DNA of 64,000 bases from Paraburkholderia dioscoreae (GTDB lineage: Bacteria; Pseudomonadota; Gammaproteobacteria; Burkholderiales; Burkholderiaceae): NCBI RefSeq assembly GCF_902459535.1, contig NZ_LR699554.1, forward strand, positions 2,232,001 through 2,296,000, in the 5' to 3' direction. Below are positions 25,512 through 33,641 of this stretch, piece by piece (position 1 is the first letter of the stretch; each line of letters starts with the position of its first letter). Below the pieces are notes generated by a model, which was not told the origin of the DNA, did no database searches, and saw only the letters and a program-made list of their open reading frames with translations. The translations under genes were made by a program, and so were the position numbers.

Positions 25512-26422
25512 GCGTTTTTCTCCTTGTTTGCTCCGTCGAACAGCCGCACGCCGCCCGACACGTCGCCGATCGCATCGACGACACGGTTGCTGATCACATC
25601 GCCATAACCCAGTGCGGTGCCGAGGCCGAAGCTCGCCAGCGGGCCGGCCGAATTCAGCGAGATCACGCCGAGTTCGCGAATGCGGTCGACGTACAGCACG
25701 ACGTCCTTGGTCATCAGCTTGCCGGTCAGGCCGCCTTCCAGATAGTCGCCGTCGACGATCTTCGGGAACCGGTTGAGCGTGGCGAAGTTGACGCCGCTGC
25801 TGCTGTTCAGCACGTCGAGCAGCAGATGCAGGTCGAGCCCCGCCTTCTTGCCCGCCACCATCACTTCGGCGCTGGCGGCAAGGCTCACGGCGTTCAGAAA
25901 ATTGTTGAGCAGCTTGGTGGTGTGGCCCGCGCCGCTCTCTCCCATGTATGCGACCTTCGAGCTGATCGGCGCGAACGCCCATTGCAGCGCGGCGACCGCA
26001 TCGGCGGCACCGCCCACCATCAGCGTCAGCGAGCCCTTCTCCGCGGCCGCGGCGCCACCCGAAATACCCGCATCGACATAACGCACGCCGCGCTCGGCGA
26101 AGCGTTTCGCGAGGCGGATCGTCGAACTGGCGGCCGCCGTGCTCAGATCGACCACGATCTGTCCTTCGCGGCAGTGCGCGAGCACGCCGTCCTCGCCTTC
26201 CACCACCGCTTCGACCACCTTGCTGTCCGGCAGCGACATCATCACGACGTCCGCGAACGCGAGCACTTCGCCCACCGTGCCCGCCGCCTTCGCGCCCGCC
26301 GCGTCGACACGTTCGCGCGCGGTGTCGTAGCCGAGCACCGCGATGCCCGCGTCGACGAGGCGCCGCGTCATGCGTCCGCCCATGTTGCCGAGACCGATAA
26401 AGCCGACCCGTTCCTTGTTCAT
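25508..26422 (-). CDS. 3-hydroxyisobutyrate-dehydrogenase-family reductase (copy 1)
   Basis: A 304-residue beta-hydroxyacid dehydrogenase. VGFIGLGNMGGRM binds NAD(P), and GAGHTTKLLNNFLNA holds the catalytic Lys. The substrate loop reads DAGISGGAAAAEKGSL, where most members have DAPVSGG, so its substrate may differ from those of the other two copies in the cluster. AAGGAGGAG sits about 10 bases before the ATG at 26422; a GTG nine bases further up would lie inside that site and is rejected. Related enzymes act on hydroxyisobutyrate, tartronate semialdehyde or succinic semialdehyde. Confidence 0.9.
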   Translation of the reverse strand: MNKERVGFIGLGNMGGRMTRRLVDAGIAVLGYDTARERVDAAGAKAAGTVGEVLAFADVVMMSLPDSKVVEAVVEGEDGVLAHCREGQIVVDLSTAAASSTIRLAKRFAERGVRYVDAGISGGAAAAEKGSLTLMVGGAADAVAALQWAFAPISSKVAYMGESGAGHTTKLLNNFLNAVSLAASAEVMVAGKKAGLDLHLLLDVLNSSSGVNFATLNRFPKIVDGDYLEGGLTGKLMTKDVVLYVDRIRELGVISLNSAGPLASFGLGTALGYGDVISNRVVDAIGDVSGGVRLFDGANKEKNA

Positions 26423-26443
26423 GAATTCCACTCCTCCTTCAAA

Positions 26444-27793
26444 TCAGAAATCGACATCCTTCGTTTCCGGGCCCATCAGCGCGCCGATCATGCCGATCAG
26501 GCCGCCCACGCACAGCAGCACGACCGAGGTCAGCCGCAGCGGCATGAACGCGCCGAGCCAGTTCATATAGAACGCGTAGAACGAAGGGATAATCACCGAC
26601 AGACTGAAGCCGACGCCGAAGCCGGTTGCGCGCACATCCGTCACGAAGCGCTCGTTGATGTACGTAACGATCACGCCCCACGGCGACGTGACGAGCACCG
26701 CGAGCACACACACCAGCGCCATGATGGCCGGCAGCGACAGTCCGTCGACGTTCGCCAGCACGTACAGCAGCGCCGCGCCAACCGTGGCGATCAGCGGGCC
26801 GACGATCACGAAGAAACGGCGCCGGCCAATGCGCTGCGCGATCAGTCCCGAGCCGATGTAGCTGAAAAACAGCACGAAGTACGTGAGCATGAGCGTCGCG
26901 GTCATCTGGAAGCCGCTCAGATGCAGCGTCTTCACCAGCAGGCCGGTCGGCAGATAGATCGTGATGATGTTTTGCGTGAGCCAGAAGCCCGTCATCATCA
27001 GAAGCACCTGCAGCAGGTTGCGCCCGCTCTTGCCGCGCAGCAGGTCGGAGAGCGGCAGCTTTTCGGCGACGGCCGCCTTGTCGGCGGTTTCGCTCTTCCA
27101 GATCTCCGATTCGGCGACCTTGCGCACGTAGTACAGGGTCAGCAGGCCGGCGAGCGCCGCGCCGAGCACGAACGGAATGCGCCAGCCCCATTGCGCGTAC
27201 GGCGAATGCATGCCGTTCAGCGGAAAGAGCACGAACATGAGCATCGCGACGAGGTTGATCGTCACGTATGCGGCCGGAAAGCCGGAAATGATGAAGCCGC
27301 CGACACACCCGCGCTGCTCTTTCTTCGAGTACTCGATCGCGAGCGGCATCGCACCTGTGTAGCCGCCGCCCAGAAAAATCCCGTCGACGAAGCGCAGCAG
27401 CACCAGCAGCCAATACGACACGATGCCGATGCTTTCATAGCCGGGCAGCAGCGCGATCAGCAGCGTCACCACGCCGAAGCCCGATACCGACCAGATCGAC
27501 GCCATGCGCCGGCCAATGCGGTCCGCAATCATGCCGAACAGCAACGAGCCGACCGGACGGCCCAGCAGCGTCGTGATGAATACCAGCGACGCAAGAATCG
27601 TTTCCATGCCGGTAGACAGATGCGGCGGCTGGAAATATCCAAGTACCGGCGAGAGCACCACCACCGGCAGATAGATGTCGAACATGTCGATGAACTCGGA
27701 GAAGAACGCGCCCTTGATCGCGTTGCGCCTCTTCGTTTCGATCGACTGCTCGCCCTCCGACATTACAACGTCATTCCCAGTCAACGCTTTCAT
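26444..27793 (-). CDS. MFS transporter (metabolite/lactate:H+ symporter type)
   Basis: A 449-residue carrier with 12 predicted helices. EFIDMFDIYLPVVVLSPVL at helix 1, GMIADRIGRRMAS in the first loop, GFIISGFPAAY and PWGVIVTYINERFVTDVRAT place it in the sugar-porter-related symporters of carboxylic acids. The ATG at 27793 has GGAGACAGAG directly upstream; the Met four codons earlier has none. Second transporter of the GntR cluster and not closely similar to the one at 33642-35054. Confidence 0.87.
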   Translation of the reverse strand: MKALTGNDVVMSEGEQSIETKRRNAIKGAFFSEFIDMFDIYLPVVVLSPVLGYFQPPHLSTGMETILASLVFITTLLGRPVGSLLFGMIADRIGRRMASIWSVSGFGVVTLLIALLPGYESIGIVSYWLLVLLRFVDGIFLGGGYTGAMPLAIEYSKKEQRGCVGGFIISGFPAAYVTINLVAMLMFVLFPLNGMHSPYAQWGWRIPFVLGAALAGLLTLYYVRKVAESEIWKSETADKAAVAEKLPLSDLLRGKSGRNLLQVLLMMTGFWLTQNIITIYLPTGLLVKTLHLSGFQMTATLMLTYFVLFFSYIGSGLIAQRIGRRRFFVIVGPLIATVGAALLYVLANVDGLSLPAIMALVCVLAVLVTSPWGVIVTYINERFVTDVRATGFGVGFSLSVIIPSFYAFYMNWLGAFMPLRLTSVVLLCVGGLIGMIGALMGPETKDVDF

Positions 27794-27891
27794 CTCTGTC
27801 TCCATTCGTTATTCGCACCGTGTGGCGGTGCGATTCTCCTTGCGCTTCCCCGTGTGCTGTCAGCCCCTGGCCGTCCGGGTGTTTTGCCGCG

Positions 27892-28287
27892 TCAGGCGGC
27901 CGCTGTTTCCGCTTCGTATGCCTTGATCGCCTCGCTCGCAACGCGGAAAGCCGCGAGCGCGAGCGGCGCGCCGCAATACACGGCGGCCTGCATCAGCACC
28001 GCGCGGATTTCTTCCCTGGTCACGCCGTTGCGCAACGCGCCCTTCACGTGCACCGACAATTCGTGGTGCTGGCTCATCGCCGTGAGCATGCCGAGGTTCA
28101 GCATGCTGCGCGTCTTGAACGGCAACGTCGGGTCGCCCCAGATGTCGCCCCAGCAACTTTCGGTGACGAACTTCTGCATCGGCCGGTTGAAGTCGTCGGC
28201 ATTGGCCCACGACTTTTCGACGTGAGCCGCACCCAGTACTTCCTTGCGATTTTCAAAACCCTTGTTGAAGCGGTCGTTGGTATCCAT
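27892..28287 (-). CDS. 4-carboxymuconolactone decarboxylase (PcaC-like)
   Basis: A 131-residue single-domain CMD protein that looks like a true PcaC-type enzyme. It has GDIWGDPTLPFKTRSMLNLG, SQHHELSVHVKGALRNGV with the His-Glu pair of PcaC, and AAVYCGAPLALAAFRVA. PcaC removes CO2 from gamma-carboxymuconolactone in the protocatechuate branch of the beta-ketoadipate pathway, but no other pca genes are near, so it may act on an analogous lactone. Operator candidate C (28336-28346) lies about 50 bp upstream of its ATG. Confidence 0.87.
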   Translation of the reverse strand: MDTNDRFNKGFENRKEVLGAAHVEKSWANADDFNRPMQKFVTESCWGDIWGDPTLPFKTRSMLNLGMLTAMSQHHELSVHVKGALRNGVTREEIRAVLMQAAVYCGAPLALAAFRVASEAIKAYEAETAAA

Positions 28288-28335
28288 CGTATTTCCTCTG
28301 TAGTTCAAACGGATTCGTATTGCCTGCCCGGATGA

Positions 28336-28346
28336 TTGTCCGACAA
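28336..28346. promoter_or_regulatory. Operator candidate C of the FCD-type GntR regulator
   Basis: TTGTCCGACAA is a perfect dyad (TTGTC/GACAA around one base), the classic form of FCD-GntR operators. With the next base it shares GTCCGACAAG with the site at the GntR gene's own start. It lies in the 118-bp gap between the aldehyde dehydrogenase and the PcaC-like gene, so an internal promoter may exist there. Confidence 0.5.
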
Positions 28347-28405
28347 GCCAGGTGAACAAATTTTTTTCGACGTAGCGCGCGAACCCCCGTGCGCTACGTC
28401 GTGCG

Positions 28406-29836
28406 TCAATCCACGCCGTAGCCGACCAGCGCCTTGGTTTCCAGATACTCGCGCAGGCCCGCTTCGCCCCATTCGCGGCCATTGCCCGAACGCTTGTAGC
28501 CGCCGAACGGCGCGCCGAAATCGGCAGGCGGGTAGTTCAGATGCACGCCGCCCGCACGCAACGCGCGGCCGACCTTGCGAGCCCGTGCGAGGTCTGCGGA
28601 TTGCACGTAGGCCGCGAGGCCGTAGTCGGTGCCGTTGGCAATGTCGATCGCCTGCTCTTCCGAGTCGTACGGAATCATCGACAGCACCGGTCCGAAAATT
28701 TCTTCGCGGGCGATCGTCATTTGCGGCGTGACATCGGCGAATACGGTGGGGCGTGCGTAATAGCCCGTGTCGATGCCGTCCGGCCGCCCCGTGCCGCCCG
28801 TGACGAGACGCGCGCCTTCGTCGATGCCGATCTGGATCAACGCCTGCACCCGCTTGAACTGGTTCGCGTTGACGAGCGGGCCGAGTTGCGTGGCCGGGTC
28901 GTCGGTCGGTCCGAGCCGATATGCTTGCGCGGCACGCTTCGCGATCTGCGCGGCGTCGTTCATCAGATGACGCGGCACCAGCATGCGGGTCGGAATCGAG
29001 CACGACTGACCCGAGTTCGTGAAGCAGGCGGCAACGCCGCGCGTCACCGCCTGATCCAGATCGACGTCGTCGAGCAGGATGTTGGCCGACTTGCCGCCCA
29101 GTTCCTGAGCGACGCGTTTGACCGTTTCCGCAGCGGACTGCGCGACCAGCACGCCGGCGCGGGTCGAACCGGTGAACGACACCATGTCGATATCCGGATG
29201 GCTCGCGATTGCCGAACCGACGCCCGGCCCGTCGCCGTTGACGAGATTGAACACGCCCGCCGGCACGCCGGCTTCATCGAGCACGTCGGCAAACAGCAGC
29301 GCGCTCAGCGGCGAATACTCGCTCGGCTTGAGCACCATCGTGCAACCGGCCGCGAGTGCCGGCGCGATCTTGACGACGATCTGGTTGACCGGCCAGTTCC
29401 ACGGCGTGATCAGACCGCACACGCCGATCGGTTCGAGCACGATGCGCGTACTGCCGCGCTGTTCCTCGAATTCGAAGCGTTCGAGCACGTCGATCAACGC
29501 ATTCAGATGCGCGGGACCGCGTGCCGCCTGACCGTTGCGCGCGAACGTGATCGGTGCGCCCATCTCGCGGCGCATCAACTCGGCGAATTCGTCATAGCGT
29601 CGCTCGTAGATACTGAGAACGCGCTTGAGCAACGCGACGCGTTCGGCCACGCTCGTCGCCGACCAAGTCGCAAACGCGCGGCGCGCGGCGGCGACGGCGC
29701 GATCGACATCTTCCGCGTTGCCCAACGCGAGCTTTTCAAAGGGCGTTTCCGTCGACGGATCGACGATATCGAACCAGACGGCGGACGCGGGTTCGACCCA
29801 ACGTCCGTCGATATAGAACTGGGCTGCGTGAGACAT
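28406..29836 (-). CDS. NAD(P)-dependent aldehyde dehydrogenase
   Basis: A 476-residue member of the aldehyde dehydrogenase superfamily, oxidising an aldehyde to the acid. ITPWNWPVNQIVVKIAPALA and LKPSEYSPLSA hold the cofactor; the general-base Glu is in QELGGKSANI and the nucleophile Cys in NSGQSCSIPTRM. PFGGYKRSGNGREWG is the usual C-terminal block. The start at 29836 gives a normal-length N-terminus. In the cluster it may oxidise a semialdehyde handled by the hydroxyacid dehydrogenases beside it. Confidence 0.92.
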   Translation of the reverse strand: MSHAAQFYIDGRWVEPASAVWFDIVDPSTETPFEKLALGNAEDVDRAVAAARRAFATWSATSVAERVALLKRVLSIYERRYDEFAELMRREMGAPITFARNGQAARGPAHLNALIDVLERFEFEEQRGSTRIVLEPIGVCGLITPWNWPVNQIVVKIAPALAAGCTMVLKPSEYSPLSALLFADVLDEAGVPAGVFNLVNGDGPGVGSAIASHPDIDMVSFTGSTRAGVLVAQSAAETVKRVAQELGGKSANILLDDVDLDQAVTRGVAACFTNSGQSCSIPTRMLVPRHLMNDAAQIAKRAAQAYRLGPTDDPATQLGPLVNANQFKRVQALIQIGIDEGARLVTGGTGRPDGIDTGYYARPTVFADVTPQMTIAREEIFGPVLSMIPYDSEEQAIDIANGTDYGLAAYVQSADLARARKVGRALRAGGVHLNYPPADFGAPFGGYKRSGNGREWGEAGLREYLETKALVGYGVD

Positions 29837-29871
29837 GACAGGCTCCGGAATCAATGAATCGGAATGCAGGT

Positions 29872-30762
29872 TCAGGATGCGGCTCCGGGCAGGAGCCGGT
29901 ATAGCTCGGTGTGATCGGTGGCGGGCGTGGAGCGCTGCGCCGCTTCGTCCCATACCTCGACACAGGTGGCGCCGAACGTCATGGGATGCCCCACGGCCTG
30001 GGCGAGCGCTCGGGCGATCTTCAGATCCTTGTTCATCAACTGCAGCGCGAAGCCGGAAGCGAAAGTGCCGCTCAGCATGAACTGCTTAGCCTTGTTTTCC
30101 GACGTATTGCTGCGGCCCGTGGACGCATTGAGCACGTCCGTCATCACCTGCGGGTCGATACCGAAGCGGCTTGCGATCTGCAGCGCCTCGACCGTGGCCG
30201 CCACGCTCGCCGCCGACACGTAGTTATTGAGCGCCTTCGCCGCATGCCCGGCGCCCGCTGTGCCGATATGCAGCACGTTCGTGCCCATCGCGTCGAGCAG
30301 CGGCTTGCAGCGCGCGAGCACGTCCGCATGGCCGCCGACCAGAATCGCCAGCGTGCCTTCCTTCGCGCGCTTGACGCCGCCCGACACGGGCGCATCCAGA
30401 TACGCGAGCCCCTGTGCTTCGAGCGTCTTGCCGAGCTCGCGCGAACGCTCCGGTTCCGACGAACTCATGTCGATAACCACGGCGCCTTTCGCGAGCCGCG
30501 CGGCCCAGCCCTTGTTGTTCCCGTCGCCGAGCACCACGGCCTCGACGATCGCCGAGTTGGGCAGCATGGTGATCAGCGCATCGAGCGAGGCCGCGTTGTC
30601 CGCGTTCAGGCGGTGCGAGCCGCTCTGTTCTGCCAGCGCGTCGGCGCGTGCGGCGTCGGCATCGTCGATGAACAGTTCGAAGCCTGCCTTGCGAAGGCAT
30701 TGCACCATCGGCGCGCCCATCATGCCGAGGCCGATGAAACCGACCCGTTTGGCTTGTGTCAT
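29872..30762 (-). CDS. 3-hydroxyisobutyrate-dehydrogenase-family reductase (copy 2)
   Basis: A 296-residue enzyme with VGFIGLGMMGAPM as cofactor loop, the standard substrate loop DAPVSGGVKRAKEGTL, and GAGHAAKALNNYVSA with the catalytic Lys. VIDMSSSEPERSRELG fits the family. The gap to the NIPSNAP gene upstream is 12 bp and to the aldehyde dehydrogenase 35 bp, so all are likely on one message. Of the three copies it looks closest to typical 3-hydroxyisobutyrate or tartronate-semialdehyde enzymes, but specificity is not readable. Confidence 0.9.
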   Translation of the reverse strand: MTQAKRVGFIGLGMMGAPMVQCLRKAGFELFIDDADAARADALAEQSGSHRLNADNAASLDALITMLPNSAIVEAVVLGDGNNKGWAARLAKGAVVIDMSSSEPERSRELGKTLEAQGLAYLDAPVSGGVKRAKEGTLAILVGGHADVLARCKPLLDAMGTNVLHIGTAGAGHAAKALNNYVSAASVAATVEALQIASRFGIDPQVMTDVLNASTGRSNTSENKAKQFMLSGTFASGFALQLMNKDLKIARALAQAVGHPMTFGATCVEVWDEAAQRSTPATDHTELYRLLPGAAS

Positions 30763-30774
30763 GAGAAAGCTCTC

Positions 30775-31101
30775 CTAGCGCAGCGCCGAGAAGGCGGTCG
30801 GCGCGAGGAAGTGGTTCTCGATGCGCTCGACGATCGGCTTGTCGGCTTCCGTCGCCGCACGTTTGGCCATCCACTCGGGGTCGGCCTGGAACGCGTTCCA
30901 CTTCTGCTCGCGCTCCGCGAGGCTTTCCCACTTCAGCATATAGGTCAGCGCGTGATTGCTCGGACCGATCAGCGTGGTCCAGAAACCGATCTGTTCGATA
31001 CCGTACTTTTCGAAAAAGCCGAGCGTGGTCGACGTGAAGCGATCGAGCAACGCCGGCAGGCGCGTCGGCGCACAGTGGTAGATACGCATTTCAACGATCA
31101 T
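30775..31101 (-). CDS. NIPSNAP-family protein
   Basis: A 108-residue dimeric alpha-beta barrel-type protein. MIVEMRIYHCAPTRLPALL, GFWTTLIGPSNHALTYMLKW and the REQKWNAFQADPEW segment are NIPSNAP hallmarks. AAGGAG abuts an ATG at 31107 but is 6 bases from the ATG at 31101, so 31101 is chosen. Bacterial NIPSNAP genes often sit in catabolic operons with unknown roles. A hexanucleotide repeat lies 35-69 bp upstream of its start. Confidence 0.85.
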   Translation of the reverse strand: MIVEMRIYHCAPTRLPALLDRFTSTTLGFFEKYGIEQIGFWTTLIGPSNHALTYMLKWESLAEREQKWNAFQADPEWMAKRAATEADKPIVERIENHFLAPTAFSALR

Positions 31102-31135
31102 GTACATCTCCTTGTGGGATGATCAGATGGCCGCA

Positions 31136-31170
31136 GCCAAAGCCAAAGCCAAAGCCAAAGCCAAAGCCAA
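31136..31170. repeat. GCCAAA hexanucleotide microsatellite
   Basis: Five full GCCAAA units and a partial sixth run without error between the end of dehydrogenase copy 3 and the start of the NIPSNAP gene. The repeat is outside both coding regions. Copy-number change by slippage would move the spacing in the NIPSNAP upstream region by multiples of 6 bp. Confidence 0.9.
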
Positions 31171-31191
31171 TGAGTTTTGCTCGCGGCCGAT

Positions 31192-32103
31192 TCAGTCCGC
31201 CAGTCCCTCGCCGGACGACCAGCGTTCGACATACCTGACCAGTTCGGTCATGTCGCGTTTCGAGCCGTCCTGCATGGCCGCGTAATTCCATACCTGACGG
31301 GCGACGCTGCCGACCCACATCGGCACGCCGAGCGCCTGGCATTCGTCGACCGCGAGGCCGATGTCCTTGCACACACTGCCGACCGGAAAGCCGAAATCGA
31401 AGCTGCCCGGCAGCACATGCTTCGGGAACTTGTCCATCGTCGCGCCGTTCTTGCCGCTGCCCGAATTGATCACCGACATCATCACTTCCGGATCGAGGCC
31501 GCCGCGCACGCCCGCGACAAACGCCTCCGACGTGATCGCAAACGCGGTGGAGGACAGCATGTTGTTCAGCAGCTTGAGCAACTGCCCCTGGCCCGGCTGG
31601 TCGCCGACCACGAACACCTTGCCGAGCACTTCGAACAGTCCGCGCACCTGGTCGAGTACAGCCGGCTTGCCGGCCAGCATGATCGCGAGCGTGCCCTTCT
31701 TCGCTCCGGCGGCGCCTCCGCTCACCGGCGCATCGACGGTATCGATGCCCTTCACGAGCAGGCCGTCCGCCACTTCCTTTTCCATGCGCGATCCGACCGT
31801 GGACAGATCGACGAGAATCTTCACCGCGCTGCCGTCGATCAGTCCGCCTTCGCCGAGCGCGACCTGCCTGAAGATGGCCGGCGTGGGCAGGCTCGTGAAT
31901 ACGATGCGCGCGGAGTCCGCCACATCCTTCACGGACTTCGCCGCGCGCGCGCCGATCGCCGTCAATTCCGCGACCGCCTGCTCATCGCGATCGAACACGA
32001 CGAGCGTATGGCCCGCCTCGATGAGACGGCGCGCCATAGGCCGCCCCATCACGCCTACTCCGACAAAACCGATCGTGTTGCTGCCTTGATCACTGCTCGA
32101 CAT
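31192..32103 (-). CDS. 3-hydroxyisobutyrate-dehydrogenase-family reductase (copy 3)
   Basis: A 303-residue enzyme with IGFVGVGVMGRPMARRL, the substrate loop DAPVSGGAAGAKKGTL and GQGQLLKLLNNMLSS carrying the catalytic Lys. The usual GAGH before the Lys is GQGQ here, and the C-terminal half (FDFGFPVGSVCKDIGLAVDE) differs from copies 1 and 2, so it is a separate lineage and not a recent tandem duplicate. GAGGACAG lies 2 bases before the ATG at 32103; another Met four codons up is possible. Confidence 0.9.
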   Translation of the reverse strand: MSSSDQGSNTIGFVGVGVMGRPMARRLIEAGHTLVVFDRDEQAVAELTAIGARAAKSVKDVADSARIVFTSLPTPAIFRQVALGEGGLIDGSAVKILVDLSTVGSRMEKEVADGLLVKGIDTVDAPVSGGAAGAKKGTLAIMLAGKPAVLDQVRGLFEVLGKVFVVGDQPGQGQLLKLLNNMLSSTAFAITSEAFVAGVRGGLDPEVMMSVINSGSGKNGATMDKFPKHVLPGSFDFGFPVGSVCKDIGLAVDECQALGVPMWVGSVARQVWNYAAMQDGSKRDMTELVRYVERWSSGEGLAD

Positions 32104-32144
32104 GACTGTCCTCATCTGTTGGGAAGCTGTTTTCGTTGCGCGGC

Positions 32145-33560
32145 TCAGGCCGCACGCGCGAGCCGCATGAGCGACGCGGCATCCGGTTCGCTGTCGAAAC
32201 GCCACAGCGCATCGATCAGCGGTTGCGGCGCTACGCCCGAGCCGCCGTATGCGGCGAGATCGCGCAGTTTGGCCGCGAGTTCGACATCGGCGAGCGGCGC
32301 CGCGAGACTGCCGCGCGCCGCATGAATACGCCGCGACACGGTTTCGCCCGAGCGCAGCACGACGGCCACCTGGGCGGACTCCACCGGCCACGATGCGTCG
32401 TCGATAAAACGCAGACGCGCGCCGAACGCACGCAGCGACGGAGTGGCGACCGCGCTGTCGCTGAACTCGGCGAGGCCCGCTTTGCCCGTAGCCAGCGCGA
32501 CCGCTACCGCATGTTGCGCGCTAACCTGCGATTCGCGGCCGGTGCGCACGTTCGGCCGGTCGGTGCGCTCGCGCAGCAACGGGTGCCCGGTCAGTTCGAC
32601 GCGCTCGACGTCGTCCACGGTCCAGCTCGCATCGCGGCGCAGATCGAGACACGCTTCGATCACGGGGTTCAGCACCACGCCGCACGGGTACGGTTTATAG
32701 GTGTTCGACAGCAGCGCCCATTCGTGACCGAGTTCACGCGTCAACGCCTCGACATCCGGCTCCGTTGCGGCGACGCGCAGGAAACCGCGCGTGCCTTCGA
32801 GCGGCGCATCGGGACCGGAGAAATCGTCGGCGGCGAGCAGCGCGGATAGCAGGCCGTTGCGCGCCGCGTTACCGACGCTGATGCTCTTCGACATGGTGCC
32901 GAGCGTCTCCACCAGGCCGCCGGCCTGTGCCGACGCATTGCCCAGTGCCCACCCGATCTGTTGCGCGCTCAGGCCTTGCGCTTTGGCGATCGCCGCAGCC
33001 GCGCCGAACACGCCGCAGGTCGACGTGATATGCCAGCCACGCCGATAGTGCTCGGGCGAAACCGCATTGCCGATCCGGCATTCCACTTCCACGCCGACAA
33101 CGAATGCGAGCAGCAGCGCTTCGCCAGTCAGCGGGCGGGCGCCAGGCGCAAAGTCCGCAAGCGACTCGGCGAAGGCGAACAGCGCGGCGGCGACAGGTGC
33201 AGTCGGATGGATGATGGTCGGAATATGCGTGTCGTCGAAGTCGAACACGTTCGCGCTCATGGCGTTGAGCGCGGCGGCGTTCAGCATGTCGAAACGTTCG
33301 CGCCGCCCGATCACACTCGAACCTTCGCCCGCGCTAAAGCGCTGATAGGTGCGCACGGCTTTGCCGAGCGTCGGGTCGGAGCAGCCGGCCAGCGCAACCG
33401 CCAGATAGTTGACGAGCGAGCGCCTGGCTTCGTGGCGCACGGCGGCCGGCACGTCTTGCCACGTCGTGTCCGCCACCCACTGCGCGACGCGCTGCGTCAC
33501 GTGACCGGCGTCACTGTTCGTGCTGGCCTGGCCTGAACTGCTGTCTGACTGTGCTGCCAT
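32145..33560 (-). CDS. MmgE/PrpD-family protein
   Basis: A 471-residue member of the family of 2-methylcitrate dehydratase, cis-aconitate decarboxylase and iminodisuccinate epimerase. FDFDDTHIPTIIHPTAPV near residue 115, GWHITSTCGVFGAAAAIA and NTYKPYPCGVVLNPVIEA are the conserved blocks. Members act on branched or hydroxylated tricarboxylic and dicarboxylic acids without CoA. The ATG at 33560 is preferred over a TTG two codons upstream. It follows the first transporter of the GntR cluster by 81 bp. Confidence 0.9.
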   Translation of the reverse strand: MAAQSDSSSGQASTNSDAGHVTQRVAQWVADTTWQDVPAAVRHEARRSLVNYLAVALAGCSDPTLGKAVRTYQRFSAGEGSSVIGRRERFDMLNAAALNAMSANVFDFDDTHIPTIIHPTAPVAAALFAFAESLADFAPGARPLTGEALLLAFVVGVEVECRIGNAVSPEHYRRGWHITSTCGVFGAAAAIAKAQGLSAQQIGWALGNASAQAGGLVETLGTMSKSISVGNAARNGLLSALLAADDFSGPDAPLEGTRGFLRVAATEPDVEALTRELGHEWALLSNTYKPYPCGVVLNPVIEACLDLRRDASWTVDDVERVELTGHPLLRERTDRPNVRTGRESQVSAQHAVAVALATGKAGLAEFSDSAVATPSLRAFGARLRFIDDASWPVESAQVAVVLRSGETVSRRIHAARGSLAAPLADVELAAKLRDLAAYGGSGVAPQPLIDALWRFDSEPDAASLMRLARAA

Positions 33561-33641
33561 GTGCAAAGGTTGTCCTCTACCGGATGTCTCTCTTGATTCA
33601 CTGCGACGCCTCGTGCGGACTCACCGCACGCGAGGACGCGC

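Noticed and set aside
25826..28225. A 799-codon open frame on the plus strand opposite four leftward genes
   Set aside because: It is His/Arg/Asp-rich and shows no domain, while the minus strand carries recognisable dehydrogenase, MFS and CMD genes. It is a GC-rich shadow.
31136..31170. The GCCAAA tract as part of a CRISPR array or coding repeat
   Set aside because: There are no spacers, the unit is only 6 bp, and it lies between two stop/start-defined genes.
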